Below the pieces are notes generated by a model that saw only the letters and a list, made by a program, of their open reading frames with translations, was not told the origin of the DNA and ran no database searches. From assembly GCF_000327385.1 (NCBI RefSeq), contig NW_008708301.1:236833-300832 (forward strand): a DNA stretch of 64,000 nt, given 5' to 3'. The translations under genes were made by a program, and so were the position numbers. Each line of letters begins with the position of its first letter. Within the stretch, counting starts at the first letter, position 1. The stretch comes from Lottia gigantea. Its lineage: Eukaryota > Mollusca > Gastropoda > Lottiidae. Below, one piece after another: positions 1 through 12,544 of this stretch.

Positions 1-283
1 ACAATAAACATACACGATACATAAATTATACATACAATAAACATACAATAAACATACATTATACATACAATAAACATACATTACACATACAATAAACACA
101 CATTATACATACAATAAACATACATTATACATACATCATTCATACAATAAACATACATTATACACACATCACACATACATCATACACACATTACACATAC
201 ATCATACATACAATAAACATACATCATACATACAATGAACATGCATCATACATACATCATACATACATCATACACACAATAAA
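1..283. repeat. Simple AT-rich tandem repeat (ACATACAATAAACAT-type)
   Basis: Irregular tandem copies of ACATACAATAAACATAC and ACATACATTATACAT alternate over the first 283 bases. The array is cut by the left edge of the window, so its full size is unknown. There is no coding potential. Confidence 0.9.
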
Positions 284-310
284 TTTACCTCATTCAATAA
301 TATAATGTAA

Positions 311-1310
311 GATAGCTAGCCAGGCAAGGTACTATACGCCCACTGGCAGCTTTGATTTTGAATTAAAATATTTAGCAGTACAGTAACAATCACCAGTATG
401 AAATATTCAACCTTCAGTCATACACTTCTTTTGAACTCTTTGGGGCGATACTGAATAATATTGAGTATGAGTTACTGCTCATGTTCTTGAAAACGTATTC
501 AATTATTAGCTCGTGAAAAGTCTAGAAGGCAAATATTCAATCTTCAGATCGGTATTGAATAAAAAAAAACAAGTTTTGCCAAAATCCGACAAAAATCATG
601 CCTTTTAGTGTTTAAGAGCTAAAATTTGAAAGCGGTTTCAAGAACGAGGTCAATAACTCCTATGAAACATATTTCGATTTTTTTGATTTTCGATAGGGTT
701 CATCCATGACTGATAATAAACAATTACACCAAGTTTCGTCAAAATCTGTCAAAGACTGAGCCTTCTAGAATTTTTACAAGCTAGAAATTGAACGCGTTTT
801 CAAGAACAAGGGTAATAACTCATACTAAATATTTTTCGATTTTTCTGATTTTCAATAGGGTTTATCCTTGGGTGATAACAAAGACTCATGCCAAGTTTTG
901 TCAAAATCCGTTAAGAATTGTGCCTTCTAGAGTGTTTACGAGCTAAAAATTGAACGCGTTTTTAAGAACAAGGGCAATAACTCAATATTTTTCGATTCTT
1001 CTGATTTTCAATAGGGTTCATCCTTGGGTGATTACAAACACTCACACCAAGTTTCGTCAAAATTCATCAAGAATTGTGCCTTCTAGAGTGTTTACGAGCT
1101 AAAAATTGAACGCTTTTTCAAAAACAAAGGCAATAACTAAATATTTTTCGATTCTTCTGATTTTCAATAGGGTTTAACCTTGGTTGATAATAAACACTCA
1201 TGCCAAGTTTCGTTAAAATCCATCAAGAATTGTCCCTTCTAGAGTGTTTACGAGCAATTGTGGACGGACGGACGGATGGACATGGGTGACGGCAATATAC
1301 ACCCCCCATT
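311..1310 (+). repeat. Dispersed repeat with ~157-bp internal units and ACGG tail, copy 1
   Basis: The head (GATAGCTAGCCAGGCAAGG) is followed by four tandem units. The shared GGGTT(C/T)ATCC-like motif recurs near 696, 858, 1014 and 1170, giving spacings of about 156-162 bp. The copy ends in GGACGGACGGACGGATGGAC. A second copy lies at 27693-28500 and a head-only fragment at 18320-18375. Repeats with this ACGG-rich tail are common in molluscs (general knowledge, not searched). No ORF is seen, so it is probably non-autonomous. Confidence 0.8.
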
Positions 1311-4300
1311 TCATGTGGGCATATAAAAATGAAGAAAGAATACCATTATACTATACATTACTCAATGATACAGTATGAAAATAACCATCTTATGATAGTT
1401 TAAAATATGACAATTACGATTGGTAATAAATACATTAAAGAGCTAAAACTCGCTGTTGTTGCTTTCCATTTACTTTCAAAATCAAAACATTTTGATATTT
1501 ACATAAACATACCTCAATAGATTATATTCACATGCTATATTTTAGTGTTTTTCGGAGATCAGAAAGGTTCATATAGATTTTGCAATCTTGGGTGGTTGTT
1601 CAAATAGGGTTTGAAATGAATAATGAAAGTAATGGTGTATTTTGAAAACGGGGACATTATGTATCTTACGTTGAGCTTGATATTGAGGACAGGAAACTAG
1701 AAAATGTGTCTCATCTTAATTTTGGCCGAGACTATAAAATCTACATATTCTATTGGACACAGGAGTATTACTTTATCACCCTCTCTCTAATCTGAAAGAT
1801 GTCGAGGCTATTTAATTTTTTGGATTTCTAACAATGTTGAGATAGTTAGCGGGAGTTAAAAAGGCTTGGCCAGTGCATAAGTTTTTAGTTTGCTATTAGA
1901 ATTTAATTGTCGTTGATAAATGGACTCAAATTTGCTATAAATTGCGGTTTTGTTCATTTTGGGTTTACGTGACATCATTATGTACATACCTTTGTCTGAA
2001 ATGCACTCAGGTGTTTTGTTTATTATTTATAAACAAGCCTATTTTGAATGGATGAGTTTTTTTTTATAGGGATTCTTGTCAGTTGATATTAAAATTTAAA
2101 GATAAAACAAGCATATATATACATGTATAAATATTTGAGACACGATAACTAATTAGATTTATTAGTTTGGTAGACAAGAAAGTGGTCATATTTGCCAAAG
2201 CCTATTCCTTAATCCATTTCTCTTATGAATAACAAAGAGTTGGGCAGTCAGACTGCTGTTAAAGGTTCATCAAAGGTTAAAATGTTTTGATCAAGTCGTG
2301 ATATAATAATTTGATTTTAATAGAGACCAGACAACTGATTGATTTATAGAGAATTTAACCAAGATTGTCACTCAAAATACTATTTATCAAACAAGTTCAA
2401 TAAATTACTGAACCTTTAGGCATCAGAGTAAATGCAGAGATTCAAGTCGAAATGTAACCATAACAAACCTTCCTGTATACGTAATAAGTCTACCAAAATT
2501 CCTTGATATTATGTCTTTCTTAATCCATCAAGGCCGTAAGATTCCAGCTGAGATCTAGATATCTTTGATGGAAAAAGATGCTACTTTAAAATATAACATT
2601 TGTATTCACATAGAGAATCTCACAATCGTTCAGAAGCAAAGAAAATCAGTACATTAAGTAAAGGTCAAAGTGCTTACTATTTTTTGCATGAAGCAAGATG
2701 CAATGGCTCTGACAATACTATAAAATTTTGTATACTTTTACGATCTAACAATTATATAAGAAAGAACTGTAAATGTTATTATAAGGAATGATAATTGTGT
2801 TACATTTCTTTTTCTTGTTTCTTTTTACAATTAAGAGTCTGTGTTATTTGACACAATTTGATAATTTGGTGGTGATTTGATAAAAGTTGTTAACTATCAG
2901 ATTGTATTTGCTAATCTTCTTAGAATGTGTCACTAATGTTAGAATGCGCAAATAGATATAAACAAATTATGAATTGTACGCCCATCTGTATTAAAATACT
3001 GTTTTACGGTTTTGTCGAACACATATGCTAAATTGAGCGCCGTCTTTACAATATTTTGAAACGTAAACCAATTTTTTCATAAATCAATTGTTTATTTCCA
3101 TCCTACTAATTTCATAAGATCAGGAAGAAATTATATAGGCTATTTGTCAAATATAATATAAGGCTATTACCTACCTACAATAACGAATTTGACGGTGTTA
3201 TTTGTCTACTAATAAGTCAACTAACAATTTATTTTTAGAATACATACTTTATAGATTGTAAAGGTAACTAACATTATACCACTTAGGCTACATTAAATGA
3301 CATATCTGTAGTTGTAAGTGTTCAAAGTCACAGGGGGCTGAGTTGACAGAATGACAGAATGATAATTTTCTGAAAAAGTGATCGTTCAAGGGTGATAATA
3401 AGTTCTAGATTTACATTTTGAAATTAATGTACATGTGATATCGATTGTTATCTAGAAACTCAAGATATTGTTAACCAAAATACAATTTCTGCCTACTCTC
3501 AAAGTCAGACTAATTCCGAAAAAGTTACCTTAATTACTTTTTTTAAGCTCAGAGTTATAGGTACATGTAGTAGTTATGGTTCATGCATATACCTTCTATA
3601 ATGCTCATGTGTTTGTACACCCTTCAAATTAGTAACAGTTAAAAATGATATTAAATTCAATAATATTTTGAGACAAAGCTGTGGTGCTTTCTCTTATAGT
3701 TGCATGTTGATAAGGCATTTGTCTGGAATCAGTTGGCAGTTATCGTCTCAAATGACAAGAGAATCTCGTGTTTTGAATTTATCAGAAATAGAATCCTTAT
3801 ATATGTATTACAACATGCACGTAACCTTGAGTAGAACTACCTCGACTATCATGTGAATTATTTCTTCTCCACCTTAATACTTCCAAGATTACCAAGGGGT
3901 CCACTGGAAAAGCGTCATTGTCAACATACTTTTACAAATATGACCAAAATGAGATATTTTCGCCTATACAACTATAACAAGTTGAGTTTTCAAATTTAGT
4001 CATCATGCAGTTAGCAATTATTTTTATCTAGTAATTCACGTAAAATGGAAAACATATCTGTTTGGCAATGTCATAGTTAGTGCAGTTCAATGTTTTCAAT
4101 AAATTATCTTATCTTTGCAATAAATAGTTTTCGGGGAAGGAAGTGTTTTGTTTATGGCCTGAAAATAATTTATTTCCAAGACTGGAAAATGTTGCCTACT
4201 GTTTTAAACAAATTATTGTTTTTTACTAACAACTTTTAAATATTTTACAGTATGTGATTTTACTCTGTATTAATGCAATGGAAGTGACTGAAAATGAATT

Positions 4301-4316
4301 ACTTGTAAATGACATG
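1311..4316. other. Gene-free stretch, no recognisable feature
   Basis: AT-rich sequence with frequent stops in all frames. I see no conserved protein segment, tRNA or array. Short ORFs here (for example near 2600 and 3668) have no family resemblance and no splice context. Confidence 0.5.
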
Positions 4317-4440
4317 TATTAAGAACCGCAGGGTATCAAATTGAAATAATAGAAAAGCAACATTTATTAAATAACATGAATATTTTCAGGGCATTCTTCA
4401 ATATTTTATCATTAATTACTATAGTTTCCATCAAGTTATT
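4317..4440 (+). repeat. Inverted copy of the repeat at 8150-8295
   Basis: 4317-4440, including the CAACATTTATTAAATAACATG and TTTTCAGGGCATTCTTC segments, is the reverse complement of 8150-8295 with scattered mismatches (roughly 80% by eye). The two copies lie about 3.7 kb apart in opposite orientation. The family is not recognised. Confidence 0.7.
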
Positions 4441-4597
4441 ATTATTACATGCTCGTGGTGTTTATCATCTGAATATATCAAAGTACAACAATGAATAGAA
4501 GCCAACTGAATATATATGTAGTTGTATAATAAAATCAATAACACCATAGTTTCGCTGTTAAAATAGTGCCGAATACGTCCCTTGTAAGAAACATACA

Positions 4598-4799
4598 AAC
4601 AGAACCTGAAACATGTTATAACTAATTTCAAGTTGTTCGATCTGCATGGAACTGACTTATTTCAGAATGCGTTCTGATGTAGAAGTATTTGCCCTCGTGT
4701 CTCCACTTCTTGACATGATCTTTTGTTTTAAGAAGTGTGTTTTGGGGCCATAAATGCCACTATTCCAATAATATGTTTCAGGTTCTGTTTTAATATTTC
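4598..4799. repeat. Short inverted repeat around a ~165-bp loop
   Basis: AACAGAACCTGAAACAT at 4598-4614 is matched by its reverse complement ATGTTTCAGGTTCTGTT at about 4782-4798. This could be the eroded ends of a small MITE or chance; no target duplication was found. Confidence 0.35.
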
Positions 4800-6384
4800 T
4801 ATATGATTATTATAACCTCAATGTCCAAACTTAATGTCCAATTGAGTTTTAATATAACCATTGGTTTAACCTATTGTCCCTCATTATTGTTATTTGTCCT
4901 TATTTGATTATTTATAACCATCAGTATGACATTTTATTTATAGAATTTGCATAAATTATCATACCAGATGTTTTGATATAACCTGATTATAACAAGTTAT
5001 ATATCATGTACATGTATTTAAAATAATACAATAAGACGATCTCATATCTTATGCATTGTATTTATAAACAGTTATCGTCATGAATAACAACCCCATTACC
5101 ATCGATCGTATGGAGGTAAGAAAACATCCAAGATGTCTTAAATTCAGTAATGATAAAGAAGGATGAAGATTTTTAGCCTATGTCTCTTGACAATTGTTCA
5201 GGAATCAGATGGAACAAATACGTACTCCTTGAGAAATGTTTAAAGTGTTGCAGTGTCTGAAATAAATAGGTAAAGATAAAAATATTCATAGGGGAAACAT
5301 GTGTCTGGTAGTTTGGAGTCGATATTCTGATAAGAAGAGGATTTCAATATGTAAAAAAGAATATTGCCAATATTTCACTTCTCAAGTACAATTGTTAAAG
5401 CTTAACCATCTAGTTACTAAATCATACGAAGAGATATTTTGGTGCCAATCATCTTCGGGGTGTTTTCCTTGATGCCCTGGATCTACTGGTAACGGTTTGT
5501 TTCAGTAAATTTCAGAAAAAACGAATCATATGATTGCAGACAGCATAATTTCTCACAAAAACAAAACCCTTTAAAAAGCAGGTTTAAACGAAATTGTGTT
5601 ATTATTTTAGGGTCAAAGGTAATCGGAAGACAGAGAATTCCAGACAAGGTTGAGTTGTCACGAGATCAAACCCAACCATTATAAATAGATTAGAAGTCGA
5701 CAGAGGTCTGTCAGAGCTCCATCATGCAATAATCCATTATGGCCTAAGATTTTTCTTCGAAGACATGTAATATGTTTTATAAAATAGTATGATTTACTTC
5801 TAATGTGAAGTGATTCTTTTAAAAGCCTGTAGGTTAATGCCATAGAAAGTAAGAAGTAGAAACCTTACTCAATATATCATCTATTGTTTCTCTTCATAAT
5901 ACTGTCATCTGTCACATTTACTGTCATTTTCAAGAATCGTTACTATGGCAATACATGTATAGCCTTAATGTCTAAGCACTAAAAACTCTGCTTTTAATGA
6001 ATCAACAATAGGTAGTATTTTCTGATAAAAATCTAAAACCATCTTCATTAATAGTCTATCAAGTCGAGATCACCTCCGTGCTTTTTGGAGTTCAAAAGTA
6101 GATCTGTCCACGACGAGATTGCTGTGCTGTTTTAATGATTATCTTGAAGATGTTATCATATGACTTTTTGTCGACATGTTACTTTGTTACGAGTTCATCA
6201 GAAATCCTCAATCTCGTTAATATAATCCTTTAAACTTATATTTTGATAAACTACGTTATTAAATATTATGTTAACAATGTCATCACACTCGTTAACATCT
6301 ATTCCTTGTAATACTAGGGTATTAATCTAGACAGTGACGTTTCTATTCGGTGGTGGGCTGGTGGATTTAAGGTGGGTTTGGCCG
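4800..6384. other. Gene-free stretch; one weak candidate exon
   Basis: No homology recognised. The only exon-like object is 5072-5115. It is preceded by ATAAACAG, contains an ATG at 5080 that opens 12 codons (MNNNPITIDRME), and ends at GAG|GTAAGA. It has no partner exon that keeps frame within the visible region. Confidence 0.3.
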
Positions 6385-8091
6385 TGTATTATCCATAAAT
6401 GTAATACCCACCATAAATGTAATAGTCATCAACCATAAATGTAATAACCAACCCCACCATAAATGTAACAATATTTAACCATAAATGTAATAATATTTAA
6501 CCATAAATGTAATAACCAAAACCCACCATAAATGTAATACCCATCAACCATAAAGGTAATAAACAACGGTGCAGTTAATAAATAAAGTAATTAAGCAGAG
6601 GCCGCAGAAGCATGGCCGATAAATTTTCATTTTTTTTTCATTCCAATTTTTTTCTCATCTTCATACGATAATGTCTGGAATCTGAAAATCGTGTGGCCGA
6701 AATCCGAGGAGTTTTGGTATGGGGGTAAGGGTGGAGGTGAGGCCGGTTCGATTTTTCGGACCACGGGTCCCTCCACTTTCGGAAACGCTCCCCGGCCCCT
6801 GTTAAGTCAGCATTGATTGAACTGCAAAGTCACAAAAATTGTCATGTGAGCACTGAATACCACTTAGAAAAGAACTATGATATTTTCTGCCAAGGACTTT
6901 ACCTTGAAATTTCATTGTTTACCGAGGATTAGCCCTTTTTCAACCGCTTAAGGCACGATTTTTCCATATATTGCAATTCTTATCTTGTGCCAATACGAAA
7001 AAAAGAGCGCATTCAGATTAGAAAAAAGTTTGGGAATATTTCTGGGCTGAAATCTGACAAACCAAATCAAAAAGATAAGACAAAAAAGAAGGGTCAATCT
7101 AAATGCATTTTGAAGAGCAGCGTTTCTAATATTACAATAACCTGAATAAGATGTAAAAACAAGTGTACAAATTTAGCTTTTTATTACTAAAAATTCTTTG
7201 ACATAAACAAGAAAAGTAACATTTGAAAGGAATGAGTCATTATCTGGACTCCCTAAGCTAAATCCATAACAAAACATTATCATAACAAAATACACAGAAT
7301 AATTTAGCTTTAATAATTTTGTTTTAAAATGTTAAAACTTTAATTAGGCACATATTCAAGTAGGCACACTCTTTTTATGCACTCTTATTTTATTCAGCAC
7401 TATGTTATTTAGGCACACCTGGCCATTGGCGGCTCCAAAAAGGGGGTGGGGGCATGGCCCCCAAATGCTGAAGTAGGGAAAAGCGAGGTCACTTTTTAGT
7501 TGAAGAAAGCAAGGGATAGGTCTGGTATCACATATTCAAATTGCATGAAATGCATGCTTTTTTCAAGTGGGAAGATGCTACCATATCCCTTTACAATGGT
7601 TTGGTGCCTTCGACGCTTCGACCCCCGACGAGAGTCTTGCACCTTTGGTTCTTCAATATTTGGAATTTCAACCCTGACAGTTGTCCCTCATTAATCAGTC
7701 TGCCCCCTATATGCATGTTTCAAGAGGCTGTCGCCGCCACTGATCAATGATGACTTGATTACTCTATTTGTTACGGCACCGTTGTTTATTACCTTTATGG
7801 TTGATGGGTATTACATTTATGGTGGGTTATGGTTATTACATTTATGGTTAAATATGATTACATTTATGGTGGGGTTGGTTATTACATTTATGGTTAAATA
7901 TGATTACATTTATGGTGGGGTTGGTTATTACATTTATGGTTAAATATGATTACATTTATGGTGGGGTCGGTTATTACATTTATGGTTGATGACTATTACA
8001 TTTATGGTGGTAATTACATTTATGGTTGGTTTTTGTTACATTCATGGTGGGTATTACATTTATAGTGGGTATTACATTTATGGGTAATACA
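6385..8091. mobile_element. Foldback-type DNA transposon with repeat-filled terminal inverted repeats
   Basis: The left arm (6385-6572) is a run of about nine CCATAAATGTAATA units. The right arm (7776-8091) is a longer run of the reverse complement (TATTACATTTATGG). The inner borders match exactly in inverted orientation: ATAAACAACGGTGC ends the left arm and GCACCGTTGTTTAT begins the right. The outer ends also match (TGTATTATCCATAAATG against CATTTATGGGTAATACA). The ~1.2 kb core has no transposase that I recognise, so it is likely non-autonomous. The right arm carries more units, which suggests array expansion after insertion. No clear target duplication was found. Confidence 0.75.
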
Positions 8092-8149
8092 GGCTTTACT
8101 TCTTATTGTATGAGAATTGCCCCCTTCCCTCACACAAGAATTCCTTGAT

Positions 8150-8295
8150 AGACAACATTATGTGTTTTAATAATAACCTGGTTGAATCTATAGTTATTAA
8201 TGATAACATGCTGAAGAATGCCCTGAAAATGTTCACGTTATTTAATAAATGTTGGTATTTTTATTATTGCAATATGATACCCTACGGTTTTTAAT
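8150..8295 (-). repeat. Second, inverted copy of the 4317-4440 repeat
   Basis: Reverse-complement partner of 4317-4440, beginning just outside the right end of the foldback element. Matching segments include AAGAATGCCCTGAAAATGTT and AATAAATGTTGGTATT. Confidence 0.7.
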
Positions 8296-11200
8296 ATTTC
8301 ATCTAAATCATTTATCATTCTCTATGGAAATGTCAGTCTCTTTCCTACAAACAATCTTTTATAGACAAAAAAATAAAACGCTAGTGCTGTAGAAAAATCA
8401 AATATCCTTTTAAATCTGCATTTTATTTGAACATGATTTTAGAGTAATAGCCTTCCAGCTATAAATGAATGGACAAAAGCAATTACAAAAGCATAAATCC
8501 CATCTGATGATAAACTTATCCCATTTCCTATGTTACAAACTTCTTGATCTGTAAGTAATAAAAATACTGGTTGGATCTTCCTTTTAGGCTGTTGATTCAA
8601 CAGGCTTTATATACACAATAATACATTTTAAATAATGTCACTAATATCAAGACACAATTCCGCGACTTCTATCCACAAAAACCTTCTTGGTCTGTAGTAG
8701 AAGCTAAGATATATACTCTGCAGTGCTTGCTGGATGTCCATTTTAGGTATAAACAAGTAAAGCGGAATAGGGCCTACTACTCATATAGAAACAAAATTAT
8801 CTTGCAAGGTTTCTTACAATGAATCCAGTAATGTGACTCATGGGAACATCTTGACCAATTTTAACGGTACTCTATTGTAAGAAATTATAAGTTATGAGGT
8901 CATCTGTTGGCCATTTTGATAATTTGTGAGAAAGGTGTTGACCATTAGATAGATGATAATAATATTATACTTATTCCTCTGGGACAATTCTCACTCTGAA
9001 TCTGTATGTATATTCTATCAAATAATAATATTACAGAACTCTCAAAAATTACTTCAGTCTTCGTTTACGATGTCTGAACTTTCGAGTAATTTTAAGATAC
9101 TTTGATTGTTTGCCTTTTGTCTTACATCCACAAAATTTGAACTACTCTTTCTTAATCTGTTTGCCAACTTTCCGCGTATATGTCTACCAAAAAGTCAGAA
9201 TTGCTTCCTACGACCTTTTTTTCCTACTGTGTAGATTGAAGGGATCTGAATGCTGAAATTGTTACATCCAACCTAATTTCTAGTGATAATCTTTCTTATA
9301 TTCAATGTTGTTTAAACAACCATTCATTCTTAGCTTGTGTATCTTACTCTAAAGCCTAAAAACCTTACTTAACACCAACCACGAGTCATGCGTTTAGACT
9401 ATATATTATATTTATTGATATTTTGGCTGTGTTAAACAATTTTTCAGTACATAATACCATCTAAACCACTGTCACTCAGTAGAATTATAATGCTCGGTGA
9501 AATCCTTTTCATTCTAAAAACTCAAGAATAAAATGCTACTACAATGTAAAGTTCAGACCTGATAATTGATTTATGCTTCGTATGTAGAATCTAATATATC
9601 AGGCCTACCAATGGATACATACTAGCTCTGTTTATCAAAAAGATTCATGTCTTATGCCAATTAACTGGTAGAATCAGTCTGAACTTTCAGTGACTAACAA
9701 AGTGCATTGATATCTTAATAACTATTGGTATCCTATAAAGTGGTTCATCCCACTTCCCACTTGCTTTCCTAACTTCAAACAAACTACGGTGAGGAAGAAA
9801 GAGCAGTGAAGCTCATTTAAGATGTCTGTGTAAATAAAGTAAAAGTAGAGATTGGAGTAATAGGATAGATTTTGAGAAGATCAATACCTTCTAACCCTTC
9901 CATTCTAAATCATTATATTCATCATTAGATTCGCTTGGGAAACTTTTTAAACCAAATTCAGAATTTCTCGTTAACAAATATAACAGCCCATTAGATTTGA
10001 TGAGAGTATAATTGGAAAATATGGAGAGAGTTGGATGGTTTTGCAGAGAAATTTTTTTTTAAAAGGATGATAGATTTCCCTACCCAAAACAGATTGTAAC
10101 TTTAGTGGTAAGGCTAATCATATTGGACTCTGATGTTAACTCGAAGGGTATCCGTTTGCTAAACGTTAACTTTAACCGAGGTATCATTGGATTTTAGACC
10201 AATGTTATTCTTTATATAAGGTTGAATTAAGTACATTGATTTGGGCAAAACACCGATGCACATGCGTTTTGAACTGTAAGAGGTAATCGTCGTTTTTAAA
10301 AATGGAGAACAATATTTTTTGAAAACGTTGTCTTCGTGCAAGTAGTCTCATTCTTTGCATAGTTCACGGCCAGGGAATGGACATTCTATATAAAATTTTG
10401 ATTATATTCCATCATTGTCCTTTCTTTCATTGATTTTTTCAACATGTAACTAATTAAAAAGGCTGTCTAGAGAAATTCTCCAGCGTTACTAAAACATGAT
10501 GTGCATTGACGAAGAAAAGATTACATTTCTTTCTTATAATATAAAAATAAACATAAATCTAGTAGACTGGAAACTGTCTTTTTATTCCATATTAATTTTA
10601 GTCTTAATTTAATGATAGACTTTACGACGCTGGGATATGTAGAAGTTGTTCTGCAACTCAGTACTTTTAGTACTCATGTACCCTGCTTGAACTTGTTATA
10701 CTGATAGTTCATTATCCGTTTGAAAAAAAAAAGAATTTAAATTTAGTTTCTTAGTTTGTTACAACCAATAAAACATTAAAGGATCAGTCCGACAGATTTG
10801 CAATTTGTGAGACCGATCTTCCTCAGAAACGTGCATTTTTTTTTAGCTAAGCTAATCAGTATTAGTGTTTATCGTCGAAATTTGAGCCTTCAAATTCACA
10901 TGGTCATCATTTAAAAGTGAAAGTGATGACTTTTCTTTAGATTTTAAGTAACATTTTCGTGCAGATTAGTTGCATATATTCAAGACCTAAATCAACTTCA
11001 CCCCACCGCCCGAAAATGGCCAATTTAAAAGGGGCCATGTTTATGTAAGTTAAATATTATCAAGTTAATGTTTGTTGCAGCTGCATCTAATACATCAATC
11101 CATGAACCAAAATGTCATTACAATATCCAAATCAATGACATTCTACATAAAAGTTACACTGTAGGAGAGGAAGACCACAAACAAGAGGGAAAGAAGGGCC

Positions 11201-11399
11201 TTATGATAATAAAGTAAACTCTATATCATAAATAGTTTGCGTTTTGTTTAGAAAAAGTCACTTTATTCTGCGATGAATGCCCATTACGTAAAACTATAAA
11301 AAAAACTTTACAAAATGTTTACCACTTGAAGTCTTGTGTAAATAGTCGGAATAATGTTTTAAAATGGTGCCAGGTATGGCCTATTTCACTTGTGAATCA
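8296..11399. other. Gene-free stretch, nothing recognised
   Basis: AT-rich, with stops in all frames and no conserved protein segment, RNA gene or tandem array recognised. Confidence 0.45.
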
Positions 11400-11520
11400 T
11401 CACACCATAGCGATCACAAGGTGCGTATGATTGCATTAATAGTAATAAGAAAACTTTTGTTACGTTCGGACCACTTTAATTAAAAACAACCATACGCAAC
11501 AAGTAATTGCTATGATGTAA
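11400..11520. mobile_element. MITE-like element, copy 1 (~121 bp)
   Basis: The ends are inverted over about 35-40 bp with mismatches: TCACACCATAGCGATCACAA at the left against TTACATCATAGCAATTACTT (the right end read on the minus strand), both followed by a GCGTATG(A/G)TTG motif. A related element lies at 12074-12234. No ORF. Confidence 0.6.
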
Positions 11521-12073
11521 GGGAACCTTAAGGTATAAAGACCTTTCAAACAAGAGGATTATCCAATGTTTTGATATTTAAGATCGTGTTTGATGACCTT
11601 TATATCACTAGAATGAAAATAGATCGAAAACTAACTTTGATTTGTGATTGCATTGCTTACAAAGAATTGTGCACTATTTGCGTATAAGGAGGTCATGAAA
11701 GCAAGACTCGTTGTCAAATATTTCACAAGGGTTATAATAACTCTTATAATGAGCTACAAGTTAATTGTGTAGAATGTCAAGGGAGGGATTTCTCGTGTCA
11801 ACACTAATATTAACCATGTTGGCATTTACCAACACTATAGTCTACTTCAATGCCTCGTGGCTAAATATCCTTTCTTTCATTTACTATTTAACGATGTATA
11901 GTTGACAAATGTAATAATGTGAACGACATTTAAATTCGTCGAATGTGGATGGTTCAATTGTCTTGGAACCATGGTGGGAAAATCTCATAAAAGAATTCGT
12001 GCAATATATACAAAACTAAGTATTTTGAAGGCTTCTTTTAAACAGGTAGTGAATAAGATGTAAAGGGGTCTGA

Positions 12074-12234
12074 ACACAATATCGCTCGCCAGTTGCGTAT
12101 GGTTGCGAATAAAAATAAAGGTCATACATTTCAACACATCTCTCAAGAAACTGAGTTGCGTTTGGTACTCACGACCACTTTCATCTTTCGCAACCATAGT
12201 CCTACGCAACTTACTGGTAATCGCTATGATGTGA
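12074..12234. mobile_element. MITE-like element, copy 2 (~161 bp)
   Basis: Same family as 11400-11520. The inverted ends share the CATAGCGATTACCAG...GTTGCGTA...ATGGTTGCG pattern. The right ends of both copies are followed by GGGAACCTTA, so homology extends past the inverted repeats and the true element may be larger. Confidence 0.55.
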
Positions 12235-12458
12235 GGGAACCTTACTGAATGACCAAAGGTGCTGTTAATCTGTTCTTACACCTTTCATGAGGTTGGTCAA
12301 CAAATTGCAATATACAAAAGAGAAAATATGTACATTTTCGACTGAAATCAGGTTGATATTGTATAACAACATTTTGCAATTGGTGGATATCAGTATTTGG
12401 GCTGGTTTAACACTAACAGTAAATAACGAAAGTTCTTGAGCAGTCACTAGTATGTTAC

Positions 12459-12544
12459 CTGTGTGCCAGTCTGTTGGTGTTGCTAGTGACCCAATGACTG
12501 TCCGGGATTCCATCTGTATCCACATTAAAGTACTGTTTGGCCAT
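12459..12544 (-). CDS. Isolated candidate first exon, product unknown
   Basis: On the minus strand an ATG at 12544 opens 28 codons plus two bases, ending at CACAG|GTAACA, a good 5' splice site. The peptide starts MAKQYFNVDTDGIPDSHW and has balanced, protein-like composition, unlike the AT-rich surroundings. The frame is also open upstream of the ATG, so it could be an internal exon. I do not recognise the family, and no following exon was identified towards 11.5 kb, where two MITEs lie. It may be a real exon of an undetected gene, a relic, or chance. Confidence 0.3.

Noticed and set aside
7755-7943. 62-codon plus-strand ORF with repeated Tyr/Ile/Gly motifs
   Set aside because: Translation of the TATTACATTTATGG array in the right arm of the foldback element.
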